Assembly (NCBI GenBank): GCA_902785355.1
Contig: CACZYF010000027.1
Coordinates: 1-48,043, forward strand
Direction: 5' to 3'
DNA from: an uncultured Ruminococcus sp.
GTDB lineage: Bacteria > Bacillota > Clostridia > Oscillospirales > Acutalibacteraceae
DNA: 48,043 nucleotides
Shown piece by piece: positions 1 through 6,404 of this stretch. The notes under the pieces were generated by a model. That model worked only from the letters and a program-made list of their open reading frames with translations, was not told the origin of the DNA and did not search any database. Positions within the stretch are counted from its first letter, which is position 1, and the number at the start of each line of letters is the position of its first letter. Made by a program: the position numbers and the translations under genes.

Positions 1-45
1 ATGTAGGAATTCACTGTATCACCTACCCCTAAATTCTGAAGAACA

Positions 46-118
46 CTTACAAGGCAAGCGGTTGGTATGTCACGCTTGAAAGTAGGCTTACAAGCGTGAC
101 AGAGCAACCGCTTGTAAG
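46..118. repeat. Long imperfect stem-loop
   Basis: Left arm 46-78 and right arm 91-118 are near-perfect reverse complements; the left arm has three extra bases and a short mismatch. The loop is the 12 bases 79-90. No run of T follows, so it is not a standard intrinsic terminator. It may be a transposon end, a recombination site or the tail of a gene outside the window. Confidence 0.55.
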
Positions 119-754
119 GGCCCCAATAAACCAAACCCTATTTAACATAAGGCATTATACACATTACTGTGATATAAATATACTAAGTGTTCTCTTTGTT
201 ATAATACCATATTATTACAAACAGTTCAACAAAAATCGACAAAAATGATTGTGATTCTTTTATATGGGACAACACCAAGTATAAAAGGCTTGATTTAGGA
301 ATTATCATGGAACAAAATGCGTATTTATATGGCTTTCTAGTATGATTATCTTGCGTATTTTTGGAAATGCGCTGTAAACGGAAAAATCCTATTGTTTATA
401 GTAACAGCGTTGCAGTCAAAATATAATTGTGACGCTGTTGTTATACGGCAAGCCCATAAAGATATGTAACTCTCTCAATTTGAGAAGTGTTTTGCCATTT
501 AGCACGGTCATATTCTGCTTGTCGTACAGGGCACATTACGTTTGATATGGAAGAATCTGACGAGGAAGGAAGATGCTGGTCATGCTTTGTCAAAAAATGT
601 TGGGGTTTCGGTTGCTTCATCAATCAGCTTTCCGGCAAGCGAAGCATTCATCAAGCGCAATACCGATGATTCCGCCCGATTATAAGACAGCGGATTGATG
701 CTGCCATACCATACAATTTGGTTGTCTAAAACAGTGTATTATACGAAACAAGAA
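119..754. other. AT-rich stretch with no convincing gene
   Basis: The stretch is visibly richer in A and T than the operons further right. Two overlapping 60-codon reading frames on opposite strands (441-623 minus, 487-669 plus) occupy part of it. Neither has a ribosome binding site or a recognisable family, and they are mutually exclusive. It is probably decayed or non-coding DNA. Confidence 0.5.
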
Positions 755-1321
755 TCAAAGTGACGATATTATCTTGCCGTTTAGTTTTGCATACATATAA
801 ACGTCTTTGAAATCGTTGCGGGCTTCAGTGCTGAAATAAATGTTTTGCACCATAGTCAATCCGTCGGAAATGATGCAATCACGGAACGGAATCAGCGTTG
901 TATCCAGCAGGATCGGCGGCATCCTATTCGCAAACATGACGCTCCATGGATCTGTCAAGCCTTTGACTAAATAGACATTCCCGACTTTTGATTCAATAAA
1001 AATCGAACCTTTTGCGAGATGACGTTCCAGAATAAACTGACCGGAGACAGGATGTCTCCAGCGTTCTAAAAGAGTGCGCTCTGCAGCGCTTAATCTATCT
1101 TCGTTTGCTTTAATAAATTCATCGATGGTATCTGTGTTCTGCCATAATACGTCTGCGACCTCTTTCAAATCTTCAATATAAGGATGACCTGAACGAAGAT
1201 CTTCATCAAGATACTCATTGATTCCATACTTTTGATTCGTGAATTGTAACAACGGAATGAACAAATGGAAAAAGGTTCTTCTATCCTCTGCTGATAAAGT
1301 GGCTTTGCTTACATTACTCAT
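755..1321 (-). CDS. Hypothetical protein, 188 aa
   Basis: I do not recognise the family. The protein is soluble, has no signal peptide or membrane segment, and is rich in acidic and aromatic residues. The C-terminal half looks like a compact beta-rich domain containing the segment LLDTTLIPFRDCI. The start is supported by AGGAGAAGAAT directly before the ATG. It begins 9 bases after the stop of the frameshifted gene 1331-1868 in the same direction, so the two probably formed one transcript. Both lie in an AT-rich region next to a toxin-antitoxin pair, which suggests accessory DNA. Coding status is likely; function is unknown. Confidence 0.7.
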   Translation of the reverse strand: MSNVSKATLSAEDRRTFFHLFIPLLQFTNQKYGINEYLDEDLRSGHPYIEDLKEVADVLWQNTDTIDEFIKANEDRLSAAERTLLERWRHPVSGQFILERHLAKGSIFIESKVGNVYLVKGLTDPWSVMFANRMPPILLDTTLIPFRDCIISDGLTMVQNIYFSTEARNDFKDVYMYAKLNGKIISSL

Positions 1322-1330
1322 ATTCTTCTC

Positions 1331-1868
1331 CTACTTAGCGGTTCTTTTGCGGTTCCATTCGATGACGGTACCGATATTGTCGATGATAAAATGCTGAGCG
1401 CTGTGGGTGTAGAACACGCCCTCGTACGGCGTGCCGTACTGATTGGTGCGCTCCTCGGTGATGATGCCGATGTTCATGCCCTGTGCGGTAGGACGCTTCC
1501 TTGTTTTGTCGTTGACGATATAATCCGACAACATACCGATCTCGGTCTTTTATATACTGCGGATTCACCAGATCATTTAGTCGTTTTGTCAGCTCAGAAA
1601 CTGAGATAGGTCGCTCCGAAAAAGCAAATTGCTTTAGCTGTTCCGGCGTAACGGTATATTCCGCTCTGTCCGGCATTTCCACCTTGAACTTCCCTTTGTT
1701 GTCTACGATCTGTTTCAGTATCCCTGACACATAGAACAGACATCTGGAGATTCTAACGTTATTAACTACATCTGTTTCATTTACTTCCGTATCTGTCAGC
1801 GGATTCACGCCGTTAGCGAGCTTTTCCAGATACATCTGCGCTCTGGCGATGGTTTCGATTTCGGTCAT
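1331..1868 (-). pseudogene. Frameshifted hypothetical gene
   Basis: The first part reads MTEIETIARAQMYLEKLANG, preceded by AAGGAG seven bases before the ATG at 1868. It runs in one frame to about 1550. The remainder, containing MLSDYIVNDKTRKRP and ending at the TAG at 1331, lies in another frame. Removing one base from the four-T run at 1548-1551 (AAAA on the coding strand) joins them as IKTEIGMLSDYIVN, which reads naturally through the junction. The reconstructed protein is about 178 residues, soluble, of unknown function, with a helical N-terminal half. The extra base could be a real mutation, phase variation or a homopolymer sequencing error. Confidence 0.7.
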
Positions 1869-1940
1869 ATGTATGCTCCTTCGCATAAATTTGGTTAATG
1901 CTTCTGAGGTTATTGATTAAATACATTTGAGGTAATAATC

Positions 1941-1976
1941 AAAAAACAGCCGCACCCTGATAAATGGCGCAACTGT
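1941..1976 (-). terminator. Intrinsic terminator of the MNT/HEPN pair
   Basis: On the minus strand an 11-12 base stem (ACAGTTGCGCC pairing with GGTGCGGCTGT, with G-U pairs) is followed by a run of six T. It starts just after the HEPN stop codon. Confidence 0.75.
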
Positions 1977-1977
1977 C

Positions 1978-2385
1978 CTATGCTTGATTATACTGTTTTT
2001 CTAAATACTTCTCAACCTCGGAAACAAAATGTTCAGCCTTTTGAGATTGAATCTTGACATCTTCTTTTGAGATGATATAAAAATCATCATAATCACTGTC
2101 TTCTCTGATAACCTCCAGATCATCGATAATCTTTGACATTTCGGTACTGAAAATCCCTGTTTTAATATAGCTTTGCCTGAAACGCGCAATGATACCGGAA
2201 TGCTTTTTGGAGTCAAAGCCATCCAAGGCAAGAACAGCTCTCATCGCAGAGAAAACAGCATAATAAAGTCTGTTGGCTACAGCTTTGTAATCTCCGGCAT
2301 CTAAAAGTATTCCGGCTGTATTCATTCTTTCGTGAGCAATCTCCAGCCGCCTTTTTGATAACTCTATTCTGTATTCATGCTCCAA
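1978..2385 (-). CDS. HEPN-domain protein, likely toxin of a MNT/HEPN pair
   Basis: The product is about 135 residues and matches the HEPN family of PF05168 type: a four-helix domain with DAGDYKAVANRLYYAVF in the second helix and IREDSDYDDFY near the end. HEPN proteins of such pairs are often RNases or translation inhibitors held in check by the nucleotidyltransferase. The RX4-6H RNase motif of HepT-type toxins is not visible, so catalysis is uncertain. A longer frame reaches 2454, but AAGGAGG at about 2394-2400 stands eight bases before a TTG codon at 2385, giving MEHEYRIELSKRR. That start overlaps the upstream nucleotidyltransferase by 11 bases, typical of coupled translation. An intrinsic terminator follows at once. 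Confidence 0.8.
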   Translation of the reverse strand: MEHEYRIELSKRRLEIAHERMNTAGILLDAGDYKAVANRLYYAVFSAMRAVLALDGFDSKKHSGIIARFRQSYIKTGIFSTEMSKIIDDLEVIREDSDYDDFYIISKEDVKIQSQKAEHFVSEVEKYLEKQYNQA

Positions 2386-2719
2386 TGCGGATACCCTCCT
2401 TATCGACATTTTGATAAAACGGTAATACACCCATATACTTGTTGAAGGTATCAACGTCCTTGATCAGGGGAACAATCACGAGATTGTATTCCAAACCTAA
2501 TTCGGATGATTTTGAGGTGATAGAAGATCTGTACTTCCACAGTTCCTCGGGAGCGATTCCTTTGACCAAGATCATTATATCTACATCGGATTCCGGAGTA
2601 TAGTCTCCCCGAGCGTAGGAGCCGTAAAGGATTACGGAATCCAACTGCTCGCCAAATGTTTCTTTTGCGGTATCGGCTATTTCGGTCAGGATGATCTGTA
2701 ATTCACTTTTGGTACACAT
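2375..2719 (-). CDS. MNT-type nucleotidyltransferase, likely antitoxin
   Basis: This 114-residue protein is a minimal nucleotidyltransferase of the DNA polymerase beta superfamily. The active-site signature GSYARGDYTPESDVDIMIL is complete: GS plus the two metal-binding aspartates of DVD. In characterised MNT/HEPN systems the enzyme adds AMP to a tyrosine of the HEPN toxin and so neutralises it. It is encoded directly upstream of, and overlaps, the HEPN gene. AGGAG precedes the ATG, and a good promoter lies 30 bases upstream. The pair sits in AT-rich DNA beside a broken gene, consistent with a mobile defence or addiction module. Confidence 0.88.
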   Translation of the reverse strand: MCTKSELQIILTEIADTAKETFGEQLDSVILYGSYARGDYTPESDVDIMILVKGIAPEELWKYRSSITSKSSELGLEYNLVIVPLIKDVDTFNKYMGVLPFYQNVDKEGIRIGA

Positions 2720-2748
2720 AGGAACTCTCCTTTCAATAGGATAATTTG

Positions 2749-2777
2749 ATTATATCATATTACAATCTTTTTGTCTA
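2749..2777 (-). promoter_or_regulatory. Promoter of the MNT/HEPN operon
   Basis: On the minus strand TAGACA is followed by a 17-base spacer and a perfect TATAAT, about 30 bases before the MNT start codon. Confidence 0.7.
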
Positions 2778-3160
2778 TTATTCTTTTGCAAATCCGAGAG
2801 TATAAGTCCATCTATAGCTATTATTTCCTAAGTATATATACTTATGGTGTTGTCAATATCATTCAAGAAATTACCTGCAATAAAGCTCATGGGTATCAAT
2901 CATAGTAGCAATCATTTGACCTGACTACCTACGAGGATGATTCTCCTATTATTCAGAGTCAATCGATCAAAAGAACGGTACTTTACCGAATTATTATTCT
3001 AATATAGAAATTTATCAAAAAGAGATTCGTATATTATGCTGATTTAGAGAATATTCAAATGATACAAGAAGCAATTCCGCTGAATAAGGATCGTCTTTCA
3101 TTTGCTTCGAAAAGAATTGTATAACTAAAAACGCAGGGGATACCATTGCGCCGGAGAGGT
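2778..3160. other. AT-rich intergenic region without a supported gene
   Basis: There is a small palindrome (AAGTATATATACTT, 2830-2843). A 38-codon open stretch on the plus strand (about 3010-3124, ending SKRIV and a stop) has no start or ribosome binding site and may be a remnant. The right edge coincides with the change from AT-rich to GC-rich coding DNA. Confidence 0.45.
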
Positions 3161-3754
3161 TTATTTCTCATATCCGATTGCGCTGTCGGTTTCGCCGCTT
3201 TCTGTCAGACGCTTGATGATTCGTGCGGGATTCCCGGCAATTACTACATTATCCGGGAAAGATTTGGTGACCACGGAAGCGGCGGCAACGACGGTGTTAT
3301 CGCCGATCGTAACGCCGGGGAGTATCGTTACCCCTCCGCCGATCCAGACATTATCGCCGATATTGACCGGCTTTGGGATACCGATCTTCTTCCTTCGTTC
3401 TTCCGGATCAAGAGGATGACCGATCGCGTAGATACATGTTTTCGGTCCGATCATACAATGCTCGCCGATCCTGATCGGGGCGGCGTCAAGAAACACGCAG
3501 TCAAAGTTCATGAAGAAATCATCGCCCGCAAAGATGTTATATCCGTAGTCGCAGTGAAACGGCGGCTTTACGGCGATGTTTTCCGTGCAGCTTCCCAGCA
3601 GTTCTTTCAGCAGCGCTTTTCTGACGGATTCATCCTCGGGTGAATGATTAAAGCGGGAGCAGAGGAGCCGCGCGTTTTTCTTATCCTCCATGAGTTGGGG
3701 ATCGTTTGTAAAAAACGGTTCGGCGTCTGTCATTTTTTCTCGTTCGGTTTTCAT
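3161..3754 (-). CDS. Maltose/galactoside O-acetyltransferase family (LbH, MAT/GAT)
   Basis: This 197-residue protein transfers an acetyl group from acetyl-CoA to a sugar or similar hydroxyl acceptor. An N-terminal Mac-type helical segment (about 5-60) is followed by left-handed beta-helix hexapeptide repeats, for example IGEHCMIGPKTCIYAIGH with the catalytic-type histidine, then GDNVWIGGGVTILPGVTIGDNTVVAA and VVIAGNPARII. Length and order match the family. It is the last gene of a same-strand series that starts with a lipoprotein at 5941, 72 bases after the PqqD-like gene. It may act on a cluster product or be an unrelated detoxifying acetyltransferase. Confidence 0.88.
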   Translation of the reverse strand: MKTEREKMTDAEPFFTNDPQLMEDKKNARLLCSRFNHSPEDESVRKALLKELLGSCTENIAVKPPFHCDYGYNIFAGDDFFMNFDCVFLDAAPIRIGEHCMIGPKTCIYAIGHPLDPEERRKKIGIPKPVNIGDNVWIGGGVTILPGVTIGDNTVVAAASVVTKSFPDNVVIAGNPARIIKRLTESGETDSAIGYEK

Positions 3755-3825
3755 TGCGCATTTATCCTTTTTATTATCATCATAATCCCGGCATTTGCCG
3801 TTTCCTTACGGCTCAGACTCCGGGC

Positions 3826-4086
3826 TCATTCCTCGATCGCGCCGATGCTCCTGAGCTTCTCGAGCACGGAGCGAACATCCTGCGCCATCTCGCTGCGATC
3901 GCCGACAAACTCGGCGGCAAGCGCGTCAACAATCTTCTCCTCGGTCGTATCCGTCTTCAGACAGTTCAGGATCGCGCCTACCGTTGCGTTTCCTTCTTCC
4001 AACCCGTGAAAGGGCGCCGCTGCGGTAGGCACCAGCAGGGTGTCCCCGTTGATGGAATAGATCACAAATGCGTCGTTGAGTTTCAT
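3826..4086 (-). CDS. PqqD-like peptide chaperone (RRE domain)
   Basis: The 86-residue product has the PqqD fold signature: LNDAFVIYSINGDTLLVPT, then LEEGNATVGAILNCL, then a C-terminal helix pair ending VRSVLEKLRSIGAIEE. PqqD-family domains bind leader peptides and present them to modifying enzymes in RiPP pathways. The start is taken at the ATG at 4086 because AAGGAG lies six bases upstream; an ATG 15 bases earlier lacks a site. No radical SAM enzyme or cyclase is visible nearby, so the partner enzyme is missing or encoded elsewhere. A 58-residue peptide gene is two genes upstream on the same strand. Confidence 0.8.
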   Translation of the reverse strand: MKLNDAFVIYSINGDTLLVPTAAAPFHGLEEGNATVGAILNCLKTDTTEEKIVDALAAEFVGDRSEMAQDVRSVLEKLRSIGAIEE

Positions 4087-4181
4087 CTTGAGCTCCTTCA
4101 TGTCCGGCCTTTAGGTTTCTTTACATAATCATGGTTTCTATGCTCGCTTGCAGCTGAACGAATCATCATCCGGTGCTGAGG

Positions 4182-4811
4182 TCACGCTGTCGGAGTCGGC
4201 TCCGGCGGGAGCAAAAAGTAAGCGGATAAACCGATAAAACCGAGGAAGAACAGCGGTCGGCTGACGGCGGATCTAAGGTAACTCGTTTCTGTTCCGATGC
4301 CGTATATGAATAAGAGAAGCGCCTCCAGAATCATGCTGAGCAGAAACAGGATCAGCGCGATCATGGGAAGCTGTACGGCGGCTTTCGGATAAACGGCAAG
4401 CTTCGGCAGAATGAAAGCGTAGTAGATAAGCAGAAGGGCTATTGCGACCTGCGTAAGCAGGTAGGCGCAGGCGTACAGTACGGTATGAAACTGTGAGAAA
4501 TCCAGATAGGCGGATACCTTCGTAATCATCCTCAGCTTCAGCAGAAATACGATCACCAACCCGGCGACGAAGGCGATTCTCCTCACGATCAGGATATGGA
4601 TCGTCTCAGGCTTCAGGTTACAGGTCCAGGCGAACAGGGCGAATACGGCGAACACAATCGCTACCGCCGCGCTGATCACCCTCGCTGTTGAGGATAAATG
4701 CCGTGCGTCCCTGATCAGGATAAATACGCTGTAAGCGGCGTAGGCGGCGAACATGACGCCGGTGAGTGCGGCAACGGTCAGCCTTGCCGTCGGTTTATAC
4801 GGTTGTTTCAT
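4182..4811 (-). CDS. Six-helix membrane protein of unknown function
   Basis: The 209-residue product has about six hydrophobic segments (roughly 10-34, 45-63, 77-93, 108-133, 143-167 and 180-196). Positive residues such as VRR and RDAR suggest a cytoplasmic N terminus. I do not recognise the family. GGAGGAA ends close to two adjacent ATG codons; the second, at 4811, has the better spacing. It lies between a small peptide gene and a PqqD-like gene, so a role in peptide export, immunity or membrane-bound maturation is possible but is only inferred from position. A hairpin with a following T run precedes it and may lower its expression relative to the peptide. Confidence 0.7.
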   Translation of the reverse strand: MKQPYKPTARLTVAALTGVMFAAYAAYSVFILIRDARHLSSTARVISAAVAIVFAVFALFAWTCNLKPETIHILIVRRIAFVAGLVIVFLLKLRMITKVSAYLDFSQFHTVLYACAYLLTQVAIALLLIYYAFILPKLAVYPKAAVQLPMIALILFLLSMILEALLLFIYGIGTETSYLRSAVSRPLFFLGFIGLSAYFLLPPEPTPTA

Positions 4812-4833
4812 CATTTCCTCCAAAAAACGGACA

Positions 4834-4860
4834 GCGGCGTTTGCAATAAACAAACACCGC
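4834..4860 (-). terminator. Hairpin between the small peptide gene and the membrane protein gene
   Basis: On the minus strand a ten-base stem (GCGGTGTTTG with CAAACGCCGC, one G-U pair) and seven-base loop are followed, five bases later, by six T. It looks like a partial terminator or processing site. Such hairpins are common after precursor-peptide genes. Confidence 0.6.
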
Positions 4861-4916
4861 CGAAGCAGAGGCGGTATATTTCACCCGCCCGAATTAATTA
4901 TCATCTACTTAAAGTA

Positions 4917-5093
4917 TCAGTCGTCAAACCATGCACCGGGCGCCTTGTTAAAGCTAAAGCTTTTAAACGTGCCGTAGCGGTTCTCATGCTCATACATAAG
5001 GGGCGTGATCGGTTCGATCGTTTCCGGCGTCATGATAACATCTTCTTTATCAAATTCTGTAATTCTCAGGTTTTCGCGTTTGTACTCTTTCAT
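4917..5093 (-). CDS. Small peptide, 58 aa, possible RiPP precursor
   Basis: A short open frame begins MKEYKRENLRITEFDKEDVI and ends NKAPGAWFDD. AGGAG stands eight bases before the ATG. The leader-like first half is charged and resembles the general pattern of short Clostridia and Bacteroidetes peptides starting with a K-Y motif and an F-x-x-E-D-V motif. The second half is aromatic (Y, F, F, F, W) and could be a core region. It is followed by a hairpin and lies two genes upstream of an orphan PqqD-like chaperone. No double-glycine site or signal peptide is seen. The precursor role is inferred; it could equally be a small structural protein. Confidence 0.6.
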   Translation of the reverse strand: MKEYKRENLRITEFDKEDVIMTPETIEPITPLMYEHENRYGTFKSFSFNKAPGAWFDD

Positions 5094-5124
5094 TCAATAC
5101 ACTCCTAAGAATGTGCGCTAGATA

Positions 5125-5496
5125 TCAGGGCTGTATGATCTCGCGTCCCCATCCGTCCTCATCCGTAGGCGGCAGGGTGGGCTGCGTCGTAGGCAGTACG
5201 CCGATCGGATACGGCGTTTCAATCGACGCAAGACGGCGCTGGATATAGGTAGCGTCCATGATCTCGATCTCGCCGTTGCTGTCTATATCGGCAGCCGTTG
5301 CGTTAATTGACGTATCGTCGCTTTTTGAGATATCCGCGAGCTTCCATTGTAGGATCGTCGCGTCCATGATCGTAACCTGACCGTCGTTGTCAACGTCCCC
5401 GAGCAGCGTTCCGGACGCGAATGCGATCGCGCCGGTGAAAGCGAGTGATACGGCACAGAATAATACCGATATGGTCTTGCTCAGTTTATAGATCAT
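5125..5496 (-). CDS. Small secreted dockerin type I protein
   Basis: The 123-residue product has a signal peptide (about 1-28, ending AFAS) and a complete dockerin type I module with the two calcium-binding repeats DVDNDGQVTIMDATILQWKL and DIDSNGEIEIMDATYIQRRL. A short Pro/Thr tail follows. Dockerins bind cohesin modules on scaffoldins or the cell surface. No catalytic domain is attached, so this is an almost pure dockerin and may dock a partner or act as a competitor or regulator. The gene overlaps the end of the upstream lipoprotein gene by 11 bases. Dockerins of this kind are a hallmark of ruminococcal and clostridial cellulosome and amylosome systems. Confidence 0.9.
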   Translation of the reverse strand: MIYKLSKTISVLFCAVSLAFTGAIAFASGTLLGDVDNDGQVTIMDATILQWKLADISKSDDTSINATAADIDSNGEIEIMDATYIQRRLASIETPYPIGVLPTTQPTLPPTDEDGWGREIIQP

Positions 5497-5941
5497 TGAA
5501 GTTCACCTCGGCGTTATCTCTGTTTTCCGGGTCCGGAGATACGGGGGTATCGGGTTGAGCGTTATTCGGCTCGGCCTTTTGCGGATCGTTGTTATGCGGC
5601 TTTGAGCTGTCGGAATCAGACTTTGACTTAGCCTGAGAGTCGGAGTTATCCTCGCTGTTGCGTGCGGTTGAGCTGTGACCGCCGTTTTGAGCGTCACTCT
5701 GCTTATCGCCGCCGGAGCCGATCGTTTCAGCGCCGCTCTGTCCGGCGCTTTTGCCCAGGCTGTCCTCAGCAGAAGTCTCGGCCGCTTCGGTCGACCCCGC
5801 TTCCTGAGAAGCGGACTGCCCGGAGCCGCTTTGCGAGGGGGTCGCGCCGCTGTTCTTGCTGCCGGCGCAAGCCGTAAGGCTGAGTATAAGAGCGATCAGC
5901 AGAATCACCGCTGAGAAATGAATCTTTGACAATTTATTCAC
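5486..5941 (-). CDS. Low-complexity lipoprotein
   Basis: The product has a hydrophobic signal (about 8-24) and the lipobox LTAC, so it should be lipid-anchored on the outer face of the membrane. The remainder is disordered and rich in Ser, Gly, Asn, Asp and Gln, with no folded domain. The listed start is the GTG at 5941. AAAGGTG lies six bases before an in-frame TTG at 5932, which may be the real start. It overlaps the dockerin gene, and the two may be translated together; the lipoprotein could serve as a flexible tether. Two promoters lie directly upstream. Confidence 0.75.
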   Translation of the reverse strand: MNKLSKIHFSAVILLIALILSLTACAGSKNSGATPSQSGSGQSASQEAGSTEAAETSAEDSLGKSAGQSGAETIGSGGDKQSDAQNGGHSSTARNSEDNSDSQAKSKSDSDSSKPHNNDPQKAEPNNAQPDTPVSPDPENRDNAEVNFNDL

Positions 5942-5961
5942 CTTTATACGTCATTTAGTCT

Positions 5962-6042
5962 ATTTTACATCTGTGACAGGAAAAAGTCAATATGCAATCG
6001 ATCTTTCTTACATATTATAAAGGCTTTGCCAAAGCAGCTCAA
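5962..6042 (-). promoter_or_regulatory. Two tandem promoters for the lipoprotein/dockerin/peptide series
   Basis: On the minus strand, TTGAGC (6037-6042), a 17-base spacer and TATAAT (6014-6019) form one promoter. TTGACT (5985-5990), 17 bases and TAAAAT (5962-5967) form a second one closer to the gene. Confidence 0.65.
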
Positions 6043-6100
6043 CAGACCGCCCGCCGAGCCGATACGAATACCCGCTGAGTCGCAGGCGATCCGACCCCGC

Positions 6101-6403
6101 TCAGGCGGGGATGATCTCGAATTTCTTATCAAAGCCGGTCAGGCGGAAAACATCCATCACAGCGGGCATGACCCCGTATACGGAGAGACTCCCGCCCTTT
6201 GCGGAAACGGAACGGAACAGTCCGACGATCTCGCGCAGTCCCGCCGAGGAGATGTACTCGGTACGGCTCAGGTCGAGCCTTACGTTCTGCGGAAGGTCGA
6301 GATGATTCAGCTCGCCGTGAAGCTCGGGCGCGGTCATTGTGTCCAGCCATCCCTCCACGGCGATAATCAGGGTGTCGCCGTCAAGCGTTTTAGTGATCGT
6401 CAT
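6101..6403 (-). CDS. STAS-domain anti-sigma-factor antagonist (downstream copy)
   Basis: The 100-residue STAS protein resembles SpoIIAA and RsbV. It carries YISSAGLREIVG at about residues 50-61, where the serine after the beta strand is the usual phosphorylation site. Such proteins switch partners: phosphorylated by an RsbW-like kinase and dephosphorylated by a PP2C phosphatase. It ends the operon, with its ATG one base after the stop of the PP2C/kinase gene. A GC-rich hairpin (6095-6110) overlaps its stop codon without a T run. The target anti-sigma factor may be one of the RsbW-like domains encoded just upstream. Confidence 0.88.
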   Translation of the reverse strand: MTITKTLDGDTLIIAVEGWLDTMTAPELHGELNHLDLPQNVRLDLSRTEYISSAGLREIVGLFRSVSAKGGSLSVYGVMPAVMDVFRLTGFDKKFEIIPA

Positions 6404-6404
6404 G

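Noticed and set aside
441-669. Two overlapping 60-codon frames on opposite strands
   Set aside because: Mutually exclusive, no ribosome binding site, no recognised motif.
3010-3124. Short plus-strand frame ending SKRIV
   Set aside because: No start codon with a site and too short to assign; possibly a remnant.
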